Notes: generated from the letters alone by a model not told the origin. 14,259 nucleotides of DNA from an uncultured Lachnospiraceae bacterium (GCA_948688495.1 CAPQSW010000001.1:111682-125940); one strand, 5' to 3'. Shown: positions 1 through 6,986, counted from the stretch's first letter. Translations and numbers: made by a program.

Positions 1-1
1 A

Positions 2-559
2 GAATACCCACATATAAACATTTCCATTACCTGCCATTCCACCAACCACACGCTAAAGCTTTTGGAAGACGGCAAACTGGATATCGGATTAATTGGAAAA
101 CCGGATAATCAAAAAAACATCAATTTCTTTCCATTACAGGAAATTGAAGATATTTTTGTTGCCACGCACGATTATCTTTGCAACCTGCAGATACGCGGCG
201 TAAACCGCCAGCACATTCTGCAAAGCTCCACTCTTATGCTGTTGGACAAGGAAAACATTACCCGCCAGTACATTGACAGCTACTTCGAGAAAAACCATAT
301 CCTTTTGCACAATGTCATTGAAGTTTCCAATCTGGATTTACTGATTGAAATGACCAAAACCAGTCTTGGCGTCGGCTGTGTTATCCGCGATTTTATTAAA
401 ACAGAACTGCAGACTGGGGCATTATTGGAAATTCCCCTGAAACACCCGATTCACAAACGTGAAATTGGCTTTGCCTACAGCAAAAATATAAAAATTTCCA
501 AATCCCTAAAGCATTTTATTGATTTTTGCCGAATCGAAAATGAGGACCCACCTTCCTAA
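2..559 (+). CDS. LysR-type transcriptional regulator, C-terminal part (left end cut by window)
   Basis: The frame is open from base 2 through the left edge, so this is the 3' part of a longer gene. About 185 codons are visible and the TTG at 62 is an internal leucine codon, not a start. The protein matches the effector-binding (type 2 periplasmic-binding-like) domain of LysR regulators: an early LLEDGKLDIGLIG stretch, a central 'VSNLDLLIEMTKTSLGVGC' stretch typical of the second subdomain, and a final segment ending near FIDFCR. The N-terminal winged helix-turn-helix lies outside the window. LysR proteins bind DNA as tetramers and respond to small molecules; neither ligand nor target can be read from this fragment. 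It converges on ilvC, so its own divergent target, if it has one, would lie to the left. Confidence 0.85.
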   Translation, partial: EYPHINISITCHSTNHTLKLLEDGKLDIGLIGKPDNQKNINFFPLQEIEDIFVATHDYLCNLQIRGVNRQHILQSSTLMLLDKENITRQYIDSYFEKNHILLHNVIEVSNLDLLIEMTKTSLGVGCVIRDFIKTELQTGALLEIPLKHPIHKREIGFAYSKNIKISKSLKHFIDFCRIENEDPPS

Positions 560-580
560 AAGATATGGCAGTCCTCATTT
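538..580. terminator. 10-bp perfect inverted repeat at the lysR/ilvC convergence, possible bidirectional terminator
   Basis: AAATGAGGAC (538-547) pairs perfectly with GTCCTCATTT (571-580) across a 23-nt loop that contains the lysR stop codon. It lies between two convergent genes, where a shared terminator is expected. The U tracts on either strand are short and the loop is long, so terminator function is only moderately supported. The remaining bases up to the ilvC stop at 652 show no better hairpin. Confidence 0.4.
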
Positions 581-651
581 CCTCACGGCTAATTATGCTG
601 TTTTTGTAATGCCCTCGTCTTTCACTATCACAGTCATAAAACAGGCATCCC

Positions 652-1671
652 TTAATTATTAATCAGCTTGTCTTCCTCATTATTCCAACTGTAAAGCTTA
701 CGAACTTCTTTACCGATTGCCTCGGACGGATGCTCTGCGGCTAACTTTCTCATTGCCTTAAAGTGAACCTGACGTCCTGCCGGAGACATATCTAACAGGA
801 ACTCTTTGGCAAAAGAGCCATCCTGAATATCAGACAAAATCCTTTTCATAGCCTTCTTCGTATCATCTGTAATAATCTTAGGTCCTGTGATATAATCTCC
901 ATATTCTGCAGTGTTGGAAATGGAATATCTCATTCCCTCAAAGCCAGACTGATAAATTAAATCTACGATTAATTTCATCTCATGGATACACTCAAAATAT
1001 GCATTCCTTGGATCATATCCTGCCTCTACCAATGTCTCAAAACCTGCCTGCATCAGCGCGCATACACCTCCGCAGAGAACTGCCTGCTCACCGAATAAGT
1101 CGGTCTCTGTCTCTGTCCTAAAAGTTGTCTCCAAAACACCTGCTCTTGCTCCGCCTATTCCCAATGCATATGCAAGTGCAATATCCTGAGCCTTACCAGT
1201 AGCATCCTGCTCTACTGCAACCAGACAGGGAACACCCTTGCCAGCCTGATATTCACTTCTTACCGTATGTCCCGGTCCCTTAGGTGCAATCATCGTAACG
1301 TCTACATCCTTAGGCGGAACAATTGCTCCGAAATGAATATTAAAGCCATGTGCAAACATGAGCATATTTCCAGCCTCCAAATTCGGCTCAATATCCCTCT
1401 TATACATATCTGCCTGCAGCTCATCATTGATAAGAATCATAATAATATCTGCTTTCTTTGCTGCCTCATCTGCAGTGAACACTTCAAATCCCTGTGCCTC
1501 AGCCTTTGCCCAGGACTTACTTCCCTTGTACAGACCGATAATTACATTACACCCGGATTCTTTTAAGTTCAACGCATGAGCATGTCCCTGGCTTCCATAA
1601 CCGATAACTGCGATTGTCTTTCCGTCTAATAAAGAAAGATTACAATCTTCCTGATAAAAAATCTTTGCCAT
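652..1671 (-). CDS. ilvC: Ketol-acid reductoisomerase (class I)
   Basis: This is the second common enzyme of valine, leucine and isoleucine synthesis. It converts acetolactate or acetohydroxybutyrate to the dihydroxy acids by Mg-dependent alkyl migration and NAD(P)H reduction in the cytosol. The 339 aa match the short class I enzymes. Visible features are the Rossmann motif GYGSQG (24-29), the cofactor-specificity loop GLYKGSKSW (46-54) with S51 and S53, which favours NADPH in this family, PKGPGH (130-135), the metal ligands in TDLFGEQ (D191, E195), ECIHEMK (E227, E231) and the SISNTAEYG segment (250-258). The start is ATG after a strong AGGAGG. It follows ilvN by 106 nt on the same strand and is probably co-transcribed from the promoter before ilvN. 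The cofactor preference is inferred, not certain. Confidence 0.97.
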   Translation of the reverse strand: MAKIFYQEDCNLSLLDGKTIAVIGYGSQGHAHALNLKESGCNVIIGLYKGSKSWAKAEAQGFEVFTADEAAKKADIIMILINDELQADMYKRDIEPNLEAGNMLMFAHGFNIHFGAIVPPKDVDVTMIAPKGPGHTVRSEYQAGKGVPCLVAVEQDATGKAQDIALAYALGIGGARAGVLETTFRTETETDLFGEQAVLCGGVCALMQAGFETLVEAGYDPRNAYFECIHEMKLIVDLIYQSGFEGMRYSISNTAEYGDYITGPKIITDDTKKAMKRILSDIQDGSFAKEFLLDMSPAGRQVHFKAMRKLAAEHPSEAIGKEVRKLYSWNNEEDKLINN

Positions 1672-1701
1672 TTCTTTATCCTCCTAATTTATTTATGATT
1701 C

Positions 1702-1755
1702 TCCGGCAATTCTATGTGGACTGCCGGATAAACAGGAAATTGCAAAGCAAATTCC
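1702..1755 (-). repeat. Two small hairpins in the ilvN-ilvC intercistronic region
   Basis: The 106-nt gap between ilvN and ilvC holds two adjacent inverted repeats. TCCGGCA (1702-1708) pairs with TGCCGGA (1722-1728) as a perfect 7-bp stem with a 13-nt loop. GGAAATTGC (1735-1743) pairs with GCAAATTCC (1747-1755) with one mismatch and a 3-nt loop. Neither is followed by a U run in the direction of transcription, so they look more like mRNA processing or stability elements than terminators. That role is inference. Confidence 0.45.
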
Positions 1756-1777
1756 CATCTATGTGCATAGTTAACCT

Positions 1778-2278
1778 TTAATCGAACATCCGGACATCCG
1801 AAGATCCCCTTGTCAGACCTGTAATGCCGGTCCGCGCCAGTTCCAGGATCTCGTAGCCTTCCAACAATTCCAGAAATGCATCCAGCTTACTCTGGCTTCC
1901 AATCAGCTCAATCATCATGGAATCATTCGTCACATCCACAATCTTGGTCTTAAAAATCTCTGCCAGGGATATTACTGCCTGCCGCTCTGTACTCTTCACT
2001 CGTATTTTAATCAGGATTAACTCCCTGCATACAGAATTGCCATTTTCGAGCTTCTTAATATCAACGACATCTTCCAGCTTGGCAAGCTGCTTTTCAATCT
2101 GTTCTAAAATCAGCTTATCGCCGCTTGAAACAATCGTAATCCTTGTAAATCTTGGATCTGCAGTCACACCGGCCGATATGCTGTCAATATTATATCCCCT
2201 CCGGCTGAACAGCCCGGATACATGGCTTAATACATTCGGGGTATTTTCTACCAAAATTGATAATGCCTGTCTCTCCAC
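1778..2278 (-). CDS. ilvN: Acetohydroxyacid (acetolactate) synthase small regulatory subunit
   Basis: This is the regulatory subunit that activates the catalytic IlvB subunit and confers feedback inhibition by valine. The product is 166 aa: an N-terminal ACT domain (about 4-75, with SILVENTPNVLSHVSGLFSRR) and the C-terminal small-subunit domain (about 85-160). The GTG at 2278 is chosen as start because AGGAAGG (2287-2293) lies 8 nt before it and the resulting N-terminus, MERQALSILVEN, matches the family. A TTG at 2284 would leave only 2 nt and add two residues. N15 occupies the place of Gly14 of E. coli IlvH in the valine-site turn. No ilvB is adjacent, so the catalytic partner must be encoded elsewhere. 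The name ilvN rather than ilvH is a convention. Confidence 0.94.
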   Translation of the reverse strand: MERQALSILVENTPNVLSHVSGLFSRRGYNIDSISAGVTADPRFTRITIVSSGDKLILEQIEKQLAKLEDVVDIKKLENGNSVCRELILIKIRVKSTERQAVISLAEIFKTKIVDVTNDSMMIELIGSQSKLDAFLELLEGYEILELARTGITGLTRGSSDVRMFD

Positions 2279-2318
2279 GTGCAAAACCTTCCTTTTCTAC
2301 TTCTTCGCGCCACTAATA

Positions 2319-2346
2319 AGTTTAGCATATTCCCTCATTTTGTCAA
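2319..2346 (-). promoter_or_regulatory. Sigma-A type promoter for ilvN-ilvC
   Basis: On the minus strand a perfect TTGACA (2341-2346) is followed after 16 bp by TAAACT (2319-2324). TGC directly upstream forms an extended -10. Transcription would start near 2312, leaving a leader of only about 35 nt before the GTG start. That is too short for a T-box or leader-peptide attenuator, so control of this unit, if any, must act at the promoter or elsewhere. Confidence 0.7.
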
Positions 2347-2382
2347 TACTTAGATGTAAATTACATATCAGTCCGTAACAGC

Positions 2383-3240
2383 TCAGCCAGCCGGACGGTT
2401 CCAGATTTCATCAATACCATCTGCCCTCCACTGATTCCTCTCCTCCCAGTAATCGTCCACCGTCAGATACTGATACTTGCTCACCGTCTTCAATGCATCA
2501 TAAATATAGCGGAGTGGAATCCGGCTCCTGTTATTCTCTGGATTCCCTGGTTCTGACAAAAATACCGTCTCATCCTCATCCTGGTACATCCAGATATTCA
2601 CATAATGTCCCGGCATATCCTGCCAGTAGGTATCATCTTCACTGCTGCTGATAAGGACGATAGAAGACTTCATTTCCTCCATCTGCACTTTAAACTCCTC
2701 ATAGGTATCCGGCTTACGGTACAAGCCACAGGTAAACCCGCAGATTTCCAATGTCTGTTTCATGTATACCCAGTCAATAGCCCCTGCCCTGCCGTCAGGA
2801 GCGTAATCCGTAACACTCATGGCATATTCACACATATCCCAGGGGGATACCTCATAGGGTGACAACGTATCATAGATATTTGCCAGACAACACAATCCGC
2901 AGCCGAAACCGCCAAAAGGATTGCCTTCTATATTAAATGAAGCCCATTCTCCCGACCAGGAAATACCCTCTCCCCACGATCTGGGTCCCTGGAGAAAAGT
3001 GTAGATTTCTTTCTCTCTGAGCGTAAAAGCCAAGCGCAGCCTCTGCTTGTCCTCCTGTGATAAAACCTTCCCAAGATAACCATCCGAACCAACATAAAGC
3101 TGGCGTTCATTTGTAAATACAGTGGCACGGCCTTCCTCAACCTGCATATCAGCTCTTGAATCCTTATCAATCTCTGCCATGTTTAGCAATGCCAGCAGTA
3201 ATACCAGCACCCACATTGCAGACAGACATTTCTTTGCCAT
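2383..3240 (-). CDS. Secreted C39-like cysteine peptidase family protein
   Basis: The 285-aa protein has an N-terminal hydrophobic stretch (about 8-22, MWVLVLLLALLNMA) that acts as a signal peptide or membrane anchor, so the rest is probably outside the cell. The core resembles bacterial C39-like (papain-fold) peptidases. The candidate nucleophile is C114 in GGFGCGLCCLANIYD, the histidine is H212 in PGHYVNIWMY, and the third residue would lie in FLSEPGNPENN about 18 residues later. Family members usually carry Asp-Pro there; here it is E230-P231. Two further cysteines, C117 and C118, follow the nucleophile. The substrate is unknown and there is no adjacent ABC transporter or bacteriocin precursor, so this is not an obvious leader-cleaving exporter. 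The ATG has a GGAGG at 6 nt. It is upstream of ilvN but that operon has its own promoter. Confidence 0.7.
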   Translation of the reverse strand: MAKKCLSAMWVLVLLLALLNMAEIDKDSRADMQVEEGRATVFTNERQLYVGSDGYLGKVLSQEDKQRLRLAFTLREKEIYTFLQGPRSWGEGISWSGEWASFNIEGNPFGGFGCGLCCLANIYDTLSPYEVSPWDMCEYAMSVTDYAPDGRAGAIDWVYMKQTLEICGFTCGLYRKPDTYEEFKVQMEEMKSSIVLISSSEDDTYWQDMPGHYVNIWMYQDEDETVFLSEPGNPENNRSRIPLRYIYDALKTVSKYQYLTVDDYWEERNQWRADGIDEIWNRPAG

Positions 3241-3280
3241 GTCATTCCTCCGTTTCTTGCTTTTTTATCCCCATTGCAGT

Positions 3281-3286
3281 ATTATA
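3281..3286 (-). promoter_or_regulatory. Candidate -10 element for the C39-like peptidase gene
   Basis: A perfect TATAAT lies on the minus strand 40-45 nt before the ATG, which would place the transcription start near 3274. No good -35 hexamer is found at 16-18 bp, so the promoter is weak, activator-dependent or misread. The divergent kinase gene shows no convincing promoter in the same interval. Confidence 0.35.
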
Positions 3287-3360
3287 AAAATGAATTGCTG
3301 CGCAACATATAGTTACCCATGCACAATTATTTTTATACGATAAAGGAGCGTAAATTCGAG

Positions 3361-4272
3361 ATGGCTTTTACTACACCACCACATTTTACTTCTATAGAAA
3401 ATGCGTTGACCTCCCTTTTCGGAAAAGGCACGCAGATTACACAGACTGACAGAATCTTTGGCGGTGACATCAATGAAGCATATGGTCTCACATTGTCAAA
3501 CGGCATGCCTATTTTTATGAAATCCAACACCCTGGAAAATTCTGCATTCTTCACAGCGGAGGCTGCCGGACTAAATGCCATTGCACAGACCGGCAGTATC
3601 AAAACACCGCACATTTTCTGTAGTGGAACAGAAAACCGTAAGCCCGGATATTCCTTTTTGCTTCTGGAATTTATAAGCGGGACTAACCGTATCCCCGAAT
3701 ATTGGGAAACATTTGCCCGGCAGCTCGCCACTATGCACCAGTCATCCACCACAGACTTCGTTCCAGGCGGGAACTATGGCTTTCCAAACGATAACTATAT
3801 TGGCGCTGGAAAACAGATAAACACCCCGCGGGACAGCTGGATTTCCTTTTTCCGCGACTGCCGCCTGAAACCGCAGTTTCAGTCTGCCGCTAACTATTTT
3901 GATGCTGCTGACCAAAAACGAATCACAAAATTACTGGAACGGCTGGACAGCCTTCTCGTAGAGCCGGAGCATCCTTCACTTTTGCACGGCGATTTATGGT
4001 CTGGGAATTTCCTCACCGGAAATGATGGCAGGGCCTGGCTCATTGACCCAGCCTCCTATGTCGGCCATGCGGAAGCTGATATTGCCATGACGGAACTTTT
4101 CGGCGGCTTCTCTCCAGCTTTTTACAGCGCCTATCGGGAAGCAGCCCCCTTGCAGCCCGGCTACCATGACCGTCGGGACTTATACAACCTTTACCATCTT
4201 TTGAACCACTTAAATTTATTTGGCGGATCATATCTGTCATCGGTAAAACGCGTGCTAAGAAGGTATGTATAG
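3361..4272 (+). CDS. Fructosamine/ketosamine-3-kinase family protein
   Basis: Members phosphorylate the sugar of Amadori adducts (fructosamines, ribulosamines) on amines and proteins. The 3-phosphate is unstable, so the adduct falls off, which repairs glycation. The 303 aa fit the family length. Visible are the ATP-site lysine (FMKSN, K54), a conserved glutamate in TAEAAGL (E67), the catalytic loop LLHGDLWSGNF (H209, D211, N216), the metal-binding IDPASYVGHAEADIAM (D229) and the typical end LYHLLNHLNLFGGSYL. ATG 3361 is chosen because GGAG (3345-3348) precedes it and the protein then begins as its relatives do. An in-frame ATG at 3319 has no binding site. The gene diverges from the C39-like gene and converges on the DUF89 gene with an 18-bp overlap. 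The actual substrate is not shown by sequence. Confidence 0.92.
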   Translation: MAFTTPPHFTSIENALTSLFGKGTQITQTDRIFGGDINEAYGLTLSNGMPIFMKSNTLENSAFFTAEAAGLNAIAQTGSIKTPHIFCSGTENRKPGYSFLLLEFISGTNRIPEYWETFARQLATMHQSSTTDFVPGGNYGFPNDNYIGAGKQINTPRDSWISFFRDCRLKPQFQSAANYFDAADQKRITKLLERLDSLLVEPEHPSLLHGDLWSGNFLTGNDGRAWLIDPASYVGHAEADIAMTELFGGFSPAFYSAYREAAPLQPGYHDRRDLYNLYHLLNHLNLFGGSYLSSVKRVLRRYV

Positions 4273-5148
4273 ACATTTTCCCATCCGCGCCTCGCGCACA
4301 AACACAGATTCATACTGCGCAAGCCCAAATCTCTGGACGAACAGCTCGCATTTACAAAGGAACAGGTAATATGGATTGAGCTGTTCTCCATACAGGCTTT
4401 CAAAGTTGCCCTGTCCCTTCGAAATTATCAAATCTGCACCATAAATTACCGTTCTTGCTTCTTCACTCAACCTTGAAACAATCGTTCCAGGCGCAGCGTT
4501 CCCATTTCCCATACACGGCGCAAGCTTTGTCAGTCCGACTTCCTCTGCGTCCTCCATCGTCGCATCATTGATGACATTCCCGCCTCTTACAATAACAGTA
4601 ATTGAAAGCTTTTTAAAACTTTCCTTTATGTATTGGATAAACAGTTTATCCAGTACAATCTCACCACAGTTATCTGTCAGATAGACTAAACTCCGGGCAT
4701 TCTGCAAATCTTCGCGAAATCTCTCATACTCATCTTCCGGCATATTCTTGGTAACTGCCTTTTGCAATAATCCTTCCAGTGTAGCTTCATTGACATCATC
4801 CACTGCAGAAAAATCAATATAATTTGCCGCACAGACATACTTAATGCATTCCTTCATCGGATCGGAGGCTTTCTTTATCTGCTGTGCTATCTTTTCTTCC
4901 ATATGAAGTAACAATTGGTTATATTTTTGTTTCTGCGCCGTATAATCTTTAACGCTTCCCCAAAAATCCTGATACAACTGCCCCAGCTTTTCCGTAAGCC
5001 CCGGTGAGGATTCCGTCTGTCCATACTTATATAAAATCTCCAATACCCGGTGCATATACTCTGATTTCTTTTCTTCATCCGCAAACTGGCGGATGGATTT
5101 TTCTTCCTTCGATAAAATACACGATATACACATCGCTCCTGCATGCAT
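4255..5148 (-). CDS. DUF89 / ARMT1-like metal-dependent phosphatase (damage-control type)
   Basis: The protein is 297 aa from ATG 5148, chosen because AAGGAAGG (5157-5164) lies 8 nt upstream. An ATG at 5181 has no such site. It shows the DUF89 signatures: N-terminal C7xxC10, LTDNCGEIVLDK with D159, N160 and E163 as metal-site residues, RGGNVINDATMED (188-200) and a late KGQGNFESL (244-252). DUF89 proteins are cobalt-, nickel- or magnesium-dependent phosphatases acting on sugar phosphates and damaged phospho-metabolites, and the CxxC-bearing prokaryotic branch is less well defined biochemically. The gene diverges from the MarR operon and its 3' end overlaps the ketosamine kinase gene. No confident promoter was found. 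The family call is firm; the substrate is unknown. Confidence 0.85.
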   Translation of the reverse strand: MHAGAMCISCILSKEEKSIRQFADEEKKSEYMHRVLEILYKYGQTESSPGLTEKLGQLYQDFWGSVKDYTAQKQKYNQLLLHMEEKIAQQIKKASDPMKECIKYVCAANYIDFSAVDDVNEATLEGLLQKAVTKNMPEDEYERFREDLQNARSLVYLTDNCGEIVLDKLFIQYIKESFKKLSITVIVRGGNVINDATMEDAEEVGLTKLAPCMGNGNAAPGTIVSRLSEEARTVIYGADLIISKGQGNFESLYGEQLNPYYLFLCKCELFVQRFGLAQYESVFVREARMGKCLYIPS

Positions 5149-5233
5149 AAATTTCACCTTCCTTATACCATATACTATCATTTTTGCAAATCATAAACAA
5201 GCAAATTCGTAACATTTTTGTAACAGTTCTATT

Positions 5234-5247
5234 GTTGACAAATCAAC
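5234..5247. promoter_or_regulatory. Putative MarR operator 1
   Basis: GTTGACAAATCAAC is a palindrome (GTTGA-N4-TCAAC) that contains the -35 hexamer of the marR promoter. It belongs to an 18-bp exact direct repeat whose copies start at 5230 and 5275. A repressor bound here would block RNA polymerase. That MarR is the binding protein is inferred from adjacency and symmetry. Confidence 0.65.
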
Positions 5248-5263
5248 TTTCATCTGATATATT
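5235..5263 (+). promoter_or_regulatory. Promoter of the marR-adh-aldh operon
   Basis: TTGACA (5235-5240) and TATATT (5258-5263) are separated by exactly 17 bp, with TGA directly before the -10 as an extended element. Transcription should begin near 5270, about 47 nt before the marR ATG. The -35 lies inside operator 1, and operator 2 falls just downstream of the start site, as expected for an autorepressed operon. Confidence 0.75.
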
Positions 5264-5278
5264 CTGTTTGACATTATT

Positions 5279-5292
5279 GTTGACAAATCAAC
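5279..5292. promoter_or_regulatory. Putative MarR operator 2
   Basis: This is the second identical GTTGACAAATCAAC palindrome, with its centre 45 bp from the first. It lies at about +10 to +23 of the predicted transcript, between the promoter and the marR ribosome binding site (GAGG, 5307-5310). A repressor on it would block early elongation or cooperate with one at operator 1. Confidence 0.65.
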
Positions 5293-5316
5293 ATATAAAA
5301 GGAAACGAGGATTTTC

Positions 5317-5769
5317 ATGATTGACCGTTTTGAAAAACTGACCATTGGCATTGCGCAGATATACAAAAATATACAGCGGATTAAAAAATGTCGGATGAAA
5401 GAAATTGGACTAAAAGGCAGCCATGTCATGTGCATGTACTATTTATCCAATCATCCCGATGGACTGACCGCTACCGATTTGTGCGAAATATGTAAAGAAG
5501 ACAAGGCCGGTATCTCAAGAATCCTGTCCGACCTTGCACAAAATGGCTATATCCGCTATGAATCTGCAAACGACAAGAAATACCGTGCCAAAGCAGCATT
5601 GACCTCCAAGGGCAGAACATGCGCGGCGCAGGTCAACGATATGATTATCCGTGCAACAGAAAAAGGCGGAAACGGAATCACACAAGAAGAACGTGAAATA
5701 TTTTACCGCGTACTATTTCAGATTTCCGAAAACCTGAATCGGATATGCACGGAATTAGACAATTATTAA
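5317..5769 (+). CDS. MarR family transcriptional regulator
   Basis: The 150-aa protein has the MarR layout: N-terminal dimerisation helices (1-45), a winged helix-turn-helix (about 50-98, LTATDLCEICKEDKAGISRIL then the wing ANDKKYRAKAALTSKGR) and C-terminal dimerisation helices. These proteins usually repress their own operon and let go on binding a ligand or on cysteine modification. It contains six cysteines (C25, C39, C56, C59, C102, C144), including a CxxC in the DNA-binding region, which is many for this size. It is the first gene of an operon with an alcohol and an aldehyde dehydrogenase, and two palindromic operators flank its promoter. A reactive-aldehyde or redox inducer is plausible but not shown. 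Confidence 0.92.
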   Translation: MIDRFEKLTIGIAQIYKNIQRIKKCRMKEIGLKGSHVMCMYYLSNHPDGLTATDLCEICKEDKAGISRILSDLAQNGYIRYESANDKKYRAKAALTSKGRTCAAQVNDMIIRATEKGGNGITQEEREIFYRVLFQISENLNRICTELDNY

Positions 5770-5786
5770 GAAAGGATGCGAAACAA

Positions 5787-6986
5787 ATGAATACGTTTAA
5801 AAAAATTTACTGCAGGATATTTCAGAATGCATTTAAGATTGCCATTCCGTTCCTCCCCTACCGAAAGCCAAAAATTATCAAAAGTATCAAAGGCATACCA
5901 GATATTCTAAAAAAACACCAGCACAACGCCGTTCTTATTATAACTGACAGCGGAATCCGCAAATTGGGCCTTACCGCGCGCCTGGAACAGACGCTTTCGG
6001 CAAACGGTATAAAATATGCAGTCTATGATAAAACGGTTGCCAACCCCACCACCGCCAACGTCTCAGAGGCAGTGGAACTCTATCTCTTAGAAGCATGCAC
6101 CGCCATCATCGGATTTGGCGGTGGTTCCAGCATGGACTGTGCCAAAGCAGTCGGTGCGAAAATTGCCAAGCCAAAACAAACGCTTGCTCAGATGAAGGGG
6201 ATCTTAAAAGTACATAAGAAACTTCCTTTGCTGATTGCCATTCCGACGACTGCCGGAACCGGGAGCGAGACAACCCTCGCGGCGGTCATTACGGATGCCG
6301 AGACACGGCACAAATATGCCATTAATGATTTTCCATTAATTCCCAGATACGCCGTGCTGGACCCAAAGGTTACGGTAAGCCTTCCCCCGTTTATCACTGC
6401 CACAACCGGGATGGACGCCCTGACCCATGCAGTTGAAGCCTATGTCGGCAACTCCACGACCGCTGGGACCAGAAAAGACGCATTGCTCGCCGTAAAGCTG
6501 ATATTTGAAAACTTGGATGCGGCCTACGAAAACGGCAGTGATATAGAAGCCAGGCGCAATATGTTAAAAGCATCTTTTTACGCCGGATGCGCCTTTACCA
6601 AGTCTTATGTTGGATATGTTCATGCAGTAGCGCACTCCCTGGGCGGACAGTACAACGTACCCCACGGCCTGGCAAACGCAGTCCTTCTTCCATTTGTACT
6701 GGAATCCTACGGTCCCTGTATCCACAAAAAATTATCCCGGCTCGCCGTGGCCGCTGGAAGCGCAGAGAAAGGTACACCGTATGAAGAAGCCGCCACAAGA
6801 TTTATCCAGGCGATAAGTGATATGAAAAAACGGTTTGGCATTGGAGACACCATCGGAGAAATCCGTGAAACAGATATTCCAAAGCTCTCCCACTATGCCG
6901 ATAAGGAGGCAAATCCCCTCTACCCGGTTCCTGTACTTATGAATGCAAAAGAATTGGAAAAATTCTACTATCTGCTTATGGAATAA
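5787..6986 (+). CDS. Iron-containing (group III) alcohol dehydrogenase
   Basis: The 399-aa enzyme should interconvert an alcohol and an aldehyde or ketone with NAD(P)H and a divalent metal, usually iron. It shows the nucleotide-binding GGGSSMD (111-117), PTTAGTGSET (153-162) and the four metal ligands D210 and H214 in TTGMDALTHAVEAY, H279 in YVHAVAHSLGG and H293 in NVPHGLANA. ATG 5787 is chosen because AGAAAGGA lies upstream and the extra 14 codons from an upstream ATG at 5745 would run inside marR. The gap to marR is 17 nt, so the genes are surely co-transcribed. The N-terminus has a short extension before the usual IPDIL segment. The substrate cannot be read from sequence. Confidence 0.93.
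   Translation: MNTFKKIYCRIFQNAFKIAIPFLPYRKPKIIKSIKGIPDILKKHQHNAVLIITDSGIRKLGLTARLEQTLSANGIKYAVYDKTVANPTTANVSEAVELYLLEACTAIIGFGGGSSMDCAKAVGAKIAKPKQTLAQMKGILKVHKKLPLLIAIPTTAGTGSETTLAAVITDAETRHKYAINDFPLIPRYAVLDPKVTVSLPPFITATTGMDALTHAVEAYVGNSTTAGTRKDALLAVKLIFENLDAAYENGSDIEARRNMLKASFYAGCAFTKSYVGYVHAVAHSLGGQYNVPHGLANAVLLPFVLESYGPCIHKKLSRLAVAAGSAEKGTPYEEAATRFIQAISDMKKRFGIGDTIGEIRETDIPKLSHYADKEANPLYPVPVLMNAKELEKFYYLLME

Noticed and set aside
2312..2400. T-box or leader attenuator upstream of ilvN
   Set aside because: The promoter at 2319-2346 leaves only about 35 nt of leader, and no T-box core sequence or terminator/antiterminator pair is visible.
3319..3360. Upstream ATG at 3319 as start of the ketosamine kinase
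   Set aside because: No ribosome binding site precedes it, the GGAG at 3345-3348 lies inside the extension, and the extra 14 residues are not expected in the family.
5745..5786. ATG at 5745 as start of the alcohol dehydrogenase
   Set aside because: It lies inside marR, and the ribosome binding site AGAAAGGA is downstream of it, before ATG 5787.
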